DNA from: Mytilus californianus | Lineage: Eukaryota; Mollusca; Bivalvia; Mytilida; Mytilidae | Assembly (NCBI RefSeq): GCF_021869535.1 | Contig: NW_026262734.1 | Span: 73,284,339 to 73,348,338, forward strand | Direction: 5' to 3' | Length of the DNA: 64,000 nt | Shown here: piece by piece, positions 48,660 through 59,053 of the stretch | Position numbering within the stretch: position 1 is the first letter of the stretch | Layout of the letters: each line of letters opens with the position of its first letter | The notes under the pieces: generated by a model | Seen by the model: the letters and a program-made list of their open reading frames with translations, nothing else | What the model was told of the DNA's origin: nothing | Databases searched by the model: none | Position numbers and translations under genes: made by a program

Positions 48660-48875
48660 TCCAACCTTCCAACATCAGTATAAAATCATCCTATGAAAGA
48701 AGTATGGTGTTACCAATGTACTGGTAGTAATGCATCTTCATACAAAATATCATTGATCTATCAAAAGTACTTCCTATCAAACTAACTTAAGCAGAAAACT
48801 TAACAATTGTTGTTGCCGTCATGGCCATCCCTATGTCTCGCTTTCCTAGACTTTCGTCGCAGGCGAGTCAATAAA
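48660..48875 (+). repeat. rep-C 3' fragment
   Basis: About one diverged monomer (ATACAAAATATCATTGATCT) and the tail CCCTATGTCTCGCTTTCCTA + GTCGCAGGCGAGTCAATAAA. Close to the NDUFS8 exon at 48611. Confidence 0.6.
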
Positions 48876-49017
48876 AGTTAAATTTAACAATTTTCGTATC
48901 ATATGATAATCTGGCGCAATAACTACAGGGTCACCGTCATAATAATCCAATTCTAGCATAGCATGCATGAAACGGTTTGTTTTCTTAGTCACCAAATTGA
49001 GATTAGCTTTGCAGTTC

Positions 49018-49085
49018 AACTGGCCTGAGAAAATCCAACTTGCCAGAGAAAATCCAACTGGCCAGAGAAAATCCAACTTGCCCAC
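49018..49085. repeat. 20-bp minisatellite, three units
   Basis: GCCAGAGAAAATCCAACTTG repeated three times with slight changes. Accounts for the start of the 79-codon minus frame, which I reject as a gene. Confidence 0.8.
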
Positions 49086-49479
49086 TTGGTGAGTACTTTA
49101 CCTTTGAGAAAGTTTTTCACACACATTATCAAAGTCATATGTCGATATGAAACTTCTAATTCAAAATAAAAATTGAATATGTTCGATACACTTTAATGGC
49201 TAAGTTTTACTACAAAACAAGTGTACGTGAATTTTCTGGTAAAAGAAAATCTTTTGTATTATCAAAATCTTCATAAATGTACTGCTATTGAATTATTGTC
49301 TACCCGTACACTACTTTGTTGATATTTTCCCTTATGCAGTGACCTTAACTACGAGACCTCTTATTAGCAAATCAGCCACCATGCACACAGTGCAAATGCG
49401 AGGGGAAAACCGTGATGAAAGAATGTAAACAAACATGCACTGGGAGGAAGGGAAAAAATGCAAAAAAAATTCAAAAATT

Positions 49480-50800
49480 ATCACTTAAGGGCAATAACTC
49501 CAATAACAAAGACAATGCAGATTTCGTCCATTAAGCTTATTTGAAGATCTTGTACTGCTGATCATTTGTGCTATTTAAAGTTTCTATCTATCTAATAACA
49601 TTTTTCAAGATACTGTAAATTCAGAAATTATTGCGAGGTTTTTATTAATGCGAATTATGCCACTGGGTGAGTATCGCAATAATAAGAACTCACATTCTGA
49701 TATCTGATGCATATATCTGTATGCAGCTTTTCCTTAAATCACAAAAATTATTCTCACATTTTTGTCCATTCTTCAAAAATCGCAATAATAAATGCACGCA
49801 ATAATTTCTGAATTTACAGAAATAGGCAAAAATGGGAAAATCAAAGTGCTTGTAAGCACTGAAGGGTAAAGATTACTTAAATTTATCAGTGGAAGTAAAA
49901 TTAAATATTGCATTGTATAAAGCATTAGTTGTGCAGTTCTGGACAAAGGAAGATAACTCCAATTTTTAAAGATGACTAACAATGACATCATTGATATTTT
50001 TAGAACAGATATTAGATTCCTGTACCTTGCAGAAGTTATATAATTTTCTTGACAAGTATAACATCATTTTGTAACTTGAATATCTAAGCATATATTTCGT
50101 TGATAAATTTCTGGAAATGTTCATGGATAGGATGTATAGAATGTTATGATCAATGCACTATATTTTGTGTATCTAAAAAGTAGTGATAAACCTTGGAAGA
50201 TTTAGATATCAAGTCAGTCCCATAGGGTTTTGATTGCATTTCATGCAATCTTTACCCAAAAATGAGAAAAATCGTCATTAAAAGGCAATTACTTTAATAA
50301 GGAGTCGATTAAAGATATCGGTCATGTTGACTTATCTGTAGATCTTGTCTTTCTGATAATTTTTGCTTTTTAAAGTTTCTATCTATATATAAATTATAGT
50401 TTTTAAGATATTAGGCAAATATGCAAAAAATTGGTAAAATTGTCATTAAGGGGCAATAACTCTAAAAATGAGTCGACTGAAGACTTCTTCCCACTTACAA
50501 TGACTTACTTATTTGTAGATCCTGTTTTTCTGATAAATTTTTCTTTTTAAAGATTCTATCTGTCTATTATCATGATTATAGTTTTAAAGTTAAGATATTC
50601 ATGATATATGGCAATAACGAAAAAAATTAGTAAAAATCGTCATTTAAAAGGGCAAAAACTATAAAAAGAGAGTATATAAAGAGTCGTCTGACTATCTTGA
50701 TTATTTGACTTGTCTGTAGATCTTGCCTTGCTGATCATTTTTGCTATTTAAAGTTTCTTTCTATCTATTATAATTTTCGAGATAATAGGCAAAATTTTTT
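49480..50800 (+). repeat. rep-F monomer array
   Basis: Five units, each with AAGGGCAATAACTC-like text, TGTAGATCTTG, CTGATAATTTTTGC and TTTAAAGTTTCTATCTATCT. The first is interrupted by the MITE at 49613. Spacing is about 180-190 bp from 50215 on, and 49830-50215 between them is diverged or unrelated. In an NDUFS8 intron; non-coding. Confidence 0.65.
49613..49819. mobile_element. 207-bp MITE with perfect 23-bp terminal inverted repeats
   Basis: The left end CTGTAAATTCAGAAATTATT + GCG and the right end CGC + AATAATTTCTGAATTTACAG are exact inverse complements. A second internal pair (AATAATAA / TTATTATT type) follows. It splits a rep-F monomer: left TTTTTCAAGATA, right AATAGGCAAAAATG, which are adjacent in unbroken monomers (AAGATAATAGGCAAAA). 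Insertion into an AT-rich site is therefore visible. Terminal CTGTRRATTCA is shared with the MITE at 44756. Confidence 0.85.
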
Positions 50801-50804
50801 TTCA

Positions 50805-51920
50805 AAGTGATGGAAATCACTCATGGAAAGATTGGAAGAGTAGTTTGAATAATTTCAAATTATATTTAGGACTATAAGGTATGGTGTGGACAAAAAAGAA
50901 CATTAATATGGCACTGTTACTGACAATTGAATTAGCTGCAGGTCTTCAGAAGGATAAGCACTTTTTCAGTAGATAAAATGAGCTAAATGAAAATCAATGG
51001 TAAAGGGTCCCTTAATTTGCACAACAGTTTCGTTTAAATTGCAATTTCATATCTTAACCAAATAATCTCCCTGTTACATGTTTCACCTTTTTACGTTTTA
51101 TCTTTAGAAACAGTAGAAATTACCAAATAAAGATTCGATCTTCTAATAAAGTTTATCAATTATCCTTGTAGGACATGGGACCAACAGATAGACTTGAAAG
51201 CAGAAACTAAGATCTTTATTGTCTCCAAAAAATAATCTAAAAATATTGTTTTGGGGGCATTTTGTAAGTTGAAACATATAGGTATACTATTTTTCTCCTC
51301 TAAGAATTGCTTATTGATTTTGAAAACAATCATAATGATTATATGACACTGAAGATTAAAAGTTGTAGAGTGTAATTCAATTTATAATCTAATATTTTCC
51401 AGAAAAGGGCATTAAAAATGTACTTTTTCAACATATAAAATAAAAAAAAAGATCTTGTTAATCCTTAATCATTTTTCTTTCAGACATAATTGATAGAATC
51501 ATTTTATGTAGTGTAGATCTAAAGTAATAGGCAATAAATAAGATGATGATGGGAGTTTTTAATGACCTTGACTGGCTATACAGCCCTCGCATGGTCGGCC
51601 CTGGCTTGCGCCTTTTTGGGCATTTAAATAATTTGTTTTTACCATAAGGTAGTTGAAATAATTTGATGAATGATGCAATGAATAAGTCTATCATTTCTAT
51701 ATATATATACCTAAATTTTGTGTATTCAATAATGAGGTCATGTGATTGTGTACTTGAGATGTATAATGAAGGGTCTGTTTAATTATGTCAGACTGAGGAT
51801 GATTAGTAATATGGTCAATATGATTGGCACTTTCTGTGAAGCAAATGAAAGTTTTCCACAGAGTCATCTCCTCTTGGTCAAGGTATTTAAACTTTTGTCA
51901 GTTCACTTGTCATGCTTGTC
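50805..51920. other. NDUFS8 intron, no feature recognised
   Basis: Short random frames only. A small GC-richer patch (CAGCCCTCGCATGGTCGGCC, about 51580) recalls the edge of some repeat but was not assigned. Confidence 0.4.
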
Positions 51921-51922
51921 AC

Positions 51923-53569
51923 ATTGAATAAATAAAATAGTTATTGTTCTCTGTGTAGTTTACTCACTAGGACCTTTAAATTCTCATTGATTGATTTAAC
52001 TGAACAAAAATATTATCTTCTTAGTAGATGAAAATACATGTATCTATTCTCAAAACTGCATGTGATGTTGTATTTATTCAATATCAATAATATATTTTTC
52101 AATCTGTTCAATTTAAACACATATTTAAACTTAAAAAGTTGATTTCTGACAAAATTTTAGAATTGTTCCTATTGAAATTTGCATTTTTTGTTGTTGTTTG
52201 TTTCGTTATAGAATACATTTAAGAAAGCCTTAATTTAAACATCATCATTTTCCAGTTTTTATTTGTCAAACACACAAAAAAACAAATTTCAATAGGTACC
52301 AATCTTGAAAATTTTGTCAACTTTTATATAATGTTTGAATCAGTGTTTATATTGAACAAATTATAAAAGTATTCTTGATATTGAATAAATACAACAACAC
52401 ATGCATTTTTTTTTTGTGTCCTTATTTAGTATTGGTACATGTATTTTCATCATTGAAAGTTAAATTTTTTGTTCAGGTAAATTAATCAATGAATGATGGA
52501 TTTCTCTTATCATGCTTATAGTATATAGTGTGTGATAACATTTTGTGAGGGAATTCGATGTTTGCTATACCACGGTTCATTTGAACACACTATGACAATA
52601 CCACAAAACCAATCCGAAAGAATCTTTTTGCAGCGTTTTAAGAAATGATTTTACTTTGTATCCATGTATTATTTGTGAAACAATAAATGTTTTAAAAGGG
52701 CGAATTTTCTGTATAAAATCAATAGTTATGAAGACTTTTGAAGCCCAAACTTTCTATTGCTTTAAATACACGTCAAATGAAAGTTCTGAAATCTATACCA
52801 ATACAGAACGACATGTTTTTGAAATTATAGCAAAACTTTTGGTTGACAAATTTTTTTAATCGTTATTGCAAGAAATGAACTTAAAATATCTGTCATTTTC
52901 TCCCTACCCAGTTTACCCCTATTACTTATTATGATGTGGACCGGTCATTGTTTTTGAATCTTACGCAATTTGATTGGATTAAGTTAGTATTAGTTTACCT
53001 TCAAACTGTTTCTTTTTTCATACGTGTATATTGATTAGAATCAGAACGTGCATGAATGTGTACAGTAACTTAAATGACCTTCAAACTGGACAAGTCCATA
53101 TTATTTTTTATCAATGAAACTAAAGGTATAAAAGGTAAGATTTGCCACTTCTAATATTTTCACAAAATTTTCCACATATAGAGTAGATAAGTTATTTTTT
53201 AATAGCCTATTCCAGAGAAAAAGTTTACAAATCAGACGTTTTATTCCATTAAACAAGTCATTTTTCGAAGAGAAATGCGGAAATACATTTTACACACGGC
53301 TACGCCAGGTAAAATTATTGTTTATATATCTTAACAAAAAAAAACATTTTTAATATTTAAATTACAAATAATCCCAGATAAAAGTAGTCAGTAAGTAAAG
53401 TCAAAATATGTCCGATCTGCCTATTTTTGGACATCAAAATCCAATACAAATGCTATTAGGTCAATTTCTTCTACCTCAGTCTCAAAATCTTGTTAGGCAC
53501 TATAGAAGAAATTTAAAGGTCCCATTGAATAAACTCCACAGAGAACAATAGCTATTGTATTTATTCAAT
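51923..53569. mobile_element. 1.65-kb segment bounded by 60-bp inverted repeats
   Basis: The left end 51923-51982 (ATTGAATAAATAAAATAGTT, ATTGTTCTCTGTGTAGTTTA, ...GGACCTTTAAATT) and the right end 53510-53569 (AATTTAAAGGTCCCATTGAA, TAAACTCCACAGAGAACAAT, ...TTTATTCAAT) are inverse complements over 60 bp with about 6-8 differences. The interior shows no transposase; the 67-codon plus frame at 52656 is weakly protein-like only. It may be a non-autonomous DNA transposon. Alternatively it is two separate inverted copies of one 60-bp repeat. Target duplication not resolved. Confidence 0.55.
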
Positions 53570-53574
53570 GGGAC

Positions 53575-54000
53575 AAAAGAACTTACAAAAGTTTAAATCA
53601 ACAGGTAACCTTCAAGTGAATCTTTGGAAAAGTATCATTTCTTTTGCAATAAGGAGGTGGAACATTGTCATTAAGGCCCCACCTTGTCTCTGATTCTTTG
53701 GTTATAATGGCAGTTGTCAATCATACTGGTATTGTATCATTATGATTACTCTTACCTAATTAAAATGACAAAATTAAATAGCCTGCAAATTGACAAAACT
53801 TATAGACATATATACTTGAATAAAATGCTCTTCATGAACAGTTCATGTGTGTATATGTACACATACATGAGAATTAAAGGGAGCTATATTTCAGTGTGTA
53901 AACATTTTCTAGATTTAGAAGCTAACCTGTGCTACTTCTTGTTTGGGAGGCCAGTGCCTAAGGAAAGACTTGGAACAACAGTTCCAAATCTTTCCAAAAA
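53575..54000. other. NDUFS8 intron, no feature recognised
   Basis: The 116-codon plus frame starting 53714 has random composition and runs into a rep-F monomer; not a gene. Confidence 0.45.
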
Positions 54001-54004
54001 CGGT

Positions 54005-54360
54005 ATAATTCATCATTCAAGGGCAATATCTCATATAAGAAGTGGTTTGACAGTTTTGATGTAAACAGACAATAGGTTGAGCTCAACATTCTGAACGTTT
54101 TTGCCAATGTCAGATTTTCTCTATTAAAAGCAGTTTTCAAAATAAAAGTCAAAACTTGTATTTTACCCCTATGTTCTATTTTTAGCCATGTCAGCCATCT
54201 TGGTGGGCTGGCCAGGTCATCAGACAAATTTTTTAACCTAGACACCCCAATGATGATTTTGGCCAAGTTTGGTTAATTTGGCCCATTAGTTTCAGAGAAG
54301 TTTTTTGTAAAAGTTAACAGACAACGATGACAGACGATGAACGCCAAGTGATGAGAAAAG
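54005..54360 (+). repeat. rep-F 3' part
   Basis: AAGGGCAATATCTCATATAA, TTTAGCCATGTCAGCCATCT, TTAGTTTCAGAGAAG, GACGATGAACGCCAAGTGAT + GAGAAAAG. Cut just before the usual CTCACTTGG end. Confidence 0.6.
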
Positions 54361-54364
54361 AATC

Positions 54365-55015
54365 TATCAATTCACTTATTTATCACGTGCTCCACATGAT
54401 CTGTGTTGATTATTTATCAATGTCACAATCCGGAAAACTGTGGCAACAAACTCGAAAGTTAATTAGCTTGAAATCAACAATCACTGAAGGAAATATTATT
54501 TATCGATATATAATATACATTATAGAATTGTAGTAAATATAAAAAACATGCATACAGTTTGTATATGTTTCATATGACTTTAATGACAATGATTATCACT
54601 GAATGCAAATCACAGATATTTTCTAGTCAGGTATATCTTATTTAATTGAAAACTTTTTGACCAAAGGCTTTTTTCAGTTCTTCAGTTTCTGGCTTTTTTG
54701 TTATTTTTACTGTTTCTTTCTTTTTAAAGTTATTTAACCCTAAAACTTTTTCCTTTTGTAATATCATTGCCTCTAGATGAACTTTTTGAGCATTCAGAAA
54801 AATTAAATGAATATTAAGCTGCAACTGTGCCAAAAGCACATGATACGCCTGCCGCCAGGATTATTGAAAGTGTTGCAAGAATAAAATGGAGTATTTAAAA
54901 GACTTTTAATCAGAAGGTAAAATGGCTCTGTAGAAAAACATGCATCAGGATACCCTTGGGCAGAGAGGTCTGGGTGGGGTTTACAGAAATTGAGAATGGC
55001 AAAAAAAATTGATAC
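54365..55015. other. NDUFS8 intron, no feature recognised
   Basis: AT-rich; chance frames only (54642-54839 and 54803-55096 on minus). Confidence 0.4.
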
Positions 55016-55019
55016 AGAA

Positions 55020-55200
55020 TAAACTGCTTCGCTGAGCGCAGCTGGATACGCCCGCAGAGGTCCAACCCTGAACAGTTGGGGCAAAAATGGACACAATATT
55101 CAAGCTTGATACAGGTCTGAATTTGGATTGTAATTAAATATTTGACATATTATAGGTTTCTGAATAAATGTAGTCAAAGAACTTGAAATTGGTTATATGA
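55020..55200 (+). repeat. rep-A head only
   Basis: GCTTCGCTGAGCGCAGCTGG, ATACGCCCGCAGAGGTCCAA, GAACAGTTGGGGCAAAAATG and TTCAAGCTTGATACAGGTC. No type-1 monomers follow; rep-E monomers begin at about 55280, so this looks like a truncation or a head/tail exchange between families. Confidence 0.65.
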
Positions 55201-55279
55201 ATTGAATTTATATTCAATTAAAGATTTCTTGCTGTTGTGCAATACACTGTGCTGTTGCGCAATACTAGTAAATCTGTTG

Positions 55280-55985
55280 TCAGACTATAAACAAATAAAG
55301 TTCAATAACTTCTCAATGTTATATTAGAAATTTATAAAAAAAACTAAAGGGAGGTTATCTTAATAGATATATCAGTCATCAAAGTTTAATGAAAACTGCT
55401 CTAAGCACTTTAAGGATATTGTCCAAAAACTTGAAAATCACCCCTTTTTTATGAATAAAATCTTGTAACTCGGAAACATAAAATCTAAAATTTATAAAAA
55501 TCAAAAGGGAGCTTACAACAATAGATATAAACAATTTACCAAAGTTTCATAAAGAATGCTGAAAGCATTTTTGAGTTATTGTCCGAAAACTGGAAAATCC
55601 CCCTTTTTGTAACGAATAAAACCCCATAAATCAGAAACGTATAGTCTAAAATTTATAAAAATCAAAAGGGAGCTCATGTCGATAGTATTAAACAATTCAC
55701 CAAAGTTTCTTGCAAATTGGTGAAATTGTTTTTGAGTTATTGTCCAAAAACTGGAAAATCCCCCCTTTTTTAATGAATAAAACTCCAAAATTCTGAAACG
55801 GTAAATCCAAAATTTATAAAAAACGAAAGGGAGCTCACGTCAATAGATATAAACAATTCACCAAAGTTTCATGCATATTGGTAAAAGCGTTTTTGAGTTA
55901 ATGTCCGACATGTTGACGACGGACGGACGGACAGACGGACGGTCAACGGTATACCATAATACGTCCCGTAAACGGGCATATAAAA
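55280..55985 (+). mobile_element. rep-E, second copy
   Basis: Four monomers of about 170 bp (GTTATTGTCCGAAAACTGGA, AAATTTATAAAAATCAAAAG, GGGAGCTCA), then GACGGACGGACGGACAGACG, CCATAATACGTCCCGTAAAC and GGGCATATAAAA. The terminal hairpin CCCGTAAACGGG is perfect. Confidence 0.72.
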
Positions 55986-56179
55986 ATGAGCCAAAAAATT
56001 AAGAATAGAGAATAATGGGGTGAAAATGTGTCAAGAATAACTGTTGAAAATAAAAGAATAGGTAATACAATACTGATACAGAAATAAATGATGTACAGAA
56101 TAAAGAAATTATATAATTACACATACATTTAATAGTAAAATAATTTTCATGAGAATATAAAAAAATATAGAAATATAAC

Positions 56180-56680
56180 CCTTATAAAAAGTAGTCAGAA
56201 AGTTTTGACGTACATGTAAATGGACAGTAGATAGATCTCATTGTTCTGAATATTTCTGCCCCCTTTAGATTTTCTTGTCTTTTGGGGTTTTCAAAATGAT
56301 ATAACTTACATTTTACCCATTTTGTTCTATTTTTAGCCATGTTGGTTGACAGGCAGGATCATTTGACACATTTTTAAACTAGATACCCCAATAATGGTTC
56401 CAATTGGCCCAGGAGTTTCAGAGGTGAAGATTTTTGTAAAAGTTAATGGACGACAACAGACACCAAGTGATGAGAAAAGCTCACTTGACCCTTTGGCCAT
56501 GTTGACTTATTTGTAGATCCTGTCTTGCAGATCAGTTTTTCTCTTTTAATTTTCTGTCTGTTTATTATGATTTTCACGAAAATAGGTAAAAATGAAAAAA
56601 AAAGGTTAAAATTCCTTATTTAATTACAATAACTCTTATAAGAAGTTGTCTGACAGTTGTGTGGTAAATGGCCAGTAGGT
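56180..56680 (+). repeat. rep-F end followed by another monomer
   Basis: TTTAGCCATGTTGGTTGACA, CAGACACCAAGTGATGAGAA + AAGCTCACTTG close one unit at about 56490. A further monomer (TTGTAGATCCTGTCTTGCAG) continues to about 56680. Confidence 0.55.
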
Positions 56681-56689
56681 AGAAATAAG

Positions 56690-57180
56690 TTATGAGTGAA
56701 ACTTTCAATTATAATGGAAGGACCACCAAATTTTGAGGGACTAGCAAAAGTTTGAACCCTATCAGTCATTGGTGTGACAAATAAATGAAGTTTTGCAAAC
56801 TCTGCTTTTTTTATTCAATTTTTTAGTGAATGAATGCATGTAATTTCATAAAAGTAAAATGTTATCATCATTGTTCATGAAAAGAGAAAAAAAATCGGAC
56901 TTTTATTATCTTAAACAGACTAGATATGAGGCCAAAAATAAAATTTAGATTGTTTGATGTTGCCTACCTACCAACCTAAAAAGCAGACTACCCGAAAAAA
57001 TTTATGACACAAATCGGTTCAAATTTTTTTAAAAAAGATTTCCTGCTCTTATGTTGTTTTCTTGTCTAAAACATGTAACTTATGTTGTTGGCAAAAAAAA
57101 AATAAAATCCCTACCTACCTACCCAACCCTACAAGGCATGGTTAGGCAACATCAAAAAAAGATCTTTTTAAGGTCGGCCT
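56690..57180. other. NDUFS8 intron, no feature recognised
   Basis: AT-rich. CCTACCTACC-type short repeats near 56960 and 57110 flank about 150 bp; not assigned further. Confidence 0.4.
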
Positions 57181-57185
57181 GACAA

Positions 57186-57840
57186 TTAAGAATTCCCTTA
57201 TGTTATACCGTTAGACAGACTACTATGTATACTCACTATAGCTACATATCAGTTCTGACATACAGAATTCTCTCAGGTTATAATCCTAATACTATGTACA
57301 TGATGTATACCCACCACCTATCAGATCTGACATACAGAATTCCCTCAGGTTTTAATTAAACAACATGTATACTCACCAATATCAGATCTGACATAAAGAA
57401 TTCCCTCAGGTTTTAAATAAGACTACATGTATACTCACCACATTTCAGATCTGACATACAGAATTCTCTCAGGTTAAAAACAGACTACTATGTACATTGT
57501 ATACTCATCATCAATCAGATCTGACATAATGAATTCCCTTAGGTTATATACAGTATTCTATGTATACTTAAACCACCAATCAGATCTGACATAAAGAATT
57601 CCCTTAGGTTATAAACAGATTTCTATGTATACTTACCACCTATCAGATCTGACATAAAGAATTCCCTTATGTTATAGACAGACTTCTATGTACACTTACC
57701 ACCAATCAGATCTGACATGAAGAATTCCCTCAATTTATAAACAGACTACTATGTATACTCACCACCTATCAGATCTGACAAAGAAATTCCCTCAGGTTAT
57801 AAACCGACTAATATGTACATTTACTTCATTGTATACTCAC
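57186..57840 (-). repeat. Tandem copies of the NDUFS8 exon 3' end and splice donor
   Basis: Nine full units (plus a partial one at 57186) of about 60-80 bp, with cores starting near 57247, 57318, 57378, 57441, 57511, 57580, 57640, 57703 and 57764. On the minus strand each holds the last 35-40 nt of the exon at 57841 (GGGAATTCTTTATGTCAGAT, CTGATAGGTG) and the start of the intron. Donors remain usable-looking in several units (GTGAGTATAC in units 1, 3, 4 and 9; GTAAGT in units 7 and 8) and are damaged in others. The array lies directly downstream of the genuine donor in the intron. Confidence 0.88.
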
Positions 57841-57936
57841 CACCTATCAGATCTGACATAAAGAATTCCCTTAGGTTATAACTACTGATTTCTGACATGT
57901 CATCATCAGGAGTTGGTATTTTCTCACTTACATCCT
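57841..57936 (-). CDS. NDUFS8: NDUFS8, first exon visible in the window
   Basis: 96 nt between acceptor TTTACTTTTTTCCAG and donor ATAGGTG|GTGAGT; 31 whole codons with split codons at both ends. It encodes DVSEKIPTPDDDMSEISSYN and LREFFMSDLIG, corresponding to the variable linker between the mitochondrial presequence and the conserved core. The ending FFMSDLIGGL aligns with the F-TELFRGLG-like segment of other animals, and its phase fits the exon at 48611. The N-terminus, including the targeting peptide, must lie beyond 58 kb; nothing suitable is seen to 64000. The identity of this exon rests on phase and position more than on residues. Its 3' end is the source of the tandem array at 57186-57840. 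Confidence 0.85.
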
Positions 57937-57975
57937 CTGGAAAAAAGTAAACATAACACTTAACATGACTAAATA

Positions 57976-58100
57976 AGAGTATTAACTTTGCCACTTGTCT
58001 GTCGTAAGTCTATTTATAGACTGACCCCTTGTCCCTTGGGTCAGGCATGCACAGTTATTCCCCCCTAGCAAAAAGCATGCCATACTGGCCCTTGGTGACA
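57976..58100 (+). repeat. Truncated 5' LTR (last 125 bp)
   Basis: Identical to the last 125 bp of the LTR at 62647-63629 except for one base. It lacks the TGTCA start and the TATA region, so the element has no 5' promoter of its own. It begins just 40 bp from the NDUFS8 exon. Confidence 0.82.
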
Positions 58101-58104
58101 GATA

Positions 58105-58121
58105 TGGCAGAGTGACTCGGG
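58105..58121 (+). promoter_or_regulatory. Primer-binding site
   Basis: TGGCAGAGTGACTCGGG begins four bases after the LTR end. TGG is the complement of a tRNA 3' CCA. The priming tRNA was not identified. Confidence 0.6.
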
Positions 58122-58501
58122 CAAGTTCTATTGACTTTTATGACAGTGGCATAGTTATGTTCTAAAAAAAAACAAAATTCAAAATTTTTTAATCTGATCA
58201 AAATTCAACAAATTGGGTGAACCAGCTTCAACAAAAGGACCAGTCTAATGGAAAAGATCAAATTCTACAACATAATTGTCATAAGATAAGTACATTAGTC
58301 TTATTTTTTTCAGTCAGATTTTTATAAGTTTAAAAAAGCAGACATTCAAGAACTGCTATTTACTTGAGTCAGCTTTCATAGCTCATTTTGTATAATAATT
58401 TTTTTTTCTTAGTTGTAAAGAATGGCTATCTGTGTTATTGAAGCATTAAGGCTTATCAAATATTCATTTAGTTTCAGATCTGTAATGTACATGGTGAAAC
58501 A

Positions 58502-59053
58502 ATGGCTCGTAGAAAATTTAAGAAAGGATGGTGCTATGGACAACCAAGATGTGCTGCCTTATCTCCAATCACAGATCAAGAGCCAGATTTTGAGTTCACA
58601 GCCTCATTGCAAAGAAACCTTATAAATCTAACTATTGAAGATCAATCAGAAAAGTGCTTAATAGACAGTGGCGCTGCCTTCAGCTGCATCAGCAAACATG
58701 TGCTTAAGAAAGTTAAACCTAATGCTAAAATTCAAAGATCCTCATTATTCAGTGCTGTTGGAGTATGTAGTGATCATGAAGTACATCCAATATTAGGAGA
58801 AACTGTGCTACAATTAACTTTTGGAAAATTTGAATTCCTTAAAAACAATCTAATCACAGCTCCAATCCTAACATTTCCGAAAATGGACAAACCTTTTATT
58901 TTATCAACAGACGCTTCAGAACATTCAATGGGTTACATATTAAGTCAAATTCAAGACGAAAGAGAACATGTCATCGCTTATGGTGGAAGAACATTAAGAG
59001 GCTCAGATATTAAAGTGGCACATAACAGACAAAGAGGCATTAGCACTAGTTGA
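58502..59053 (+). pseudogene. Protease joined to part of RNase H by an internal deletion
   Basis: The frame contains an aspartic-protease active site LIDSGAAFSCI (about 58660), the usual downstream hydrophobic strand, then abruptly the RNase H entry ITAPILTFPKMDKPFILSTD (about 58853). The catalytic Asp of RNase H is in LSTDASEHSMGY. The whole RT palm between them is missing; the join lies near 58820-58845. A one-base shift near 59010 ends the frame at 59053, and the RNase H sequence continues in the next frame. No gag precedes it; the upstream 67-codon frame (58422) overlaps it in another frame and is not convincing. Confidence 0.78.

Noticed and set aside
48846..49085. 79-codon minus frame MGKLDFLWPVGF...
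   Set aside because: The start is a 20-bp minisatellite and the end is a rep-C tail.
57225..57840. Separate small exons or a multi-exon duplication of NDUFS8
   Set aside because: The units lack acceptors of their own and contain only the last part of the exon, so they are better read as a tandem repeat with decoy donors.
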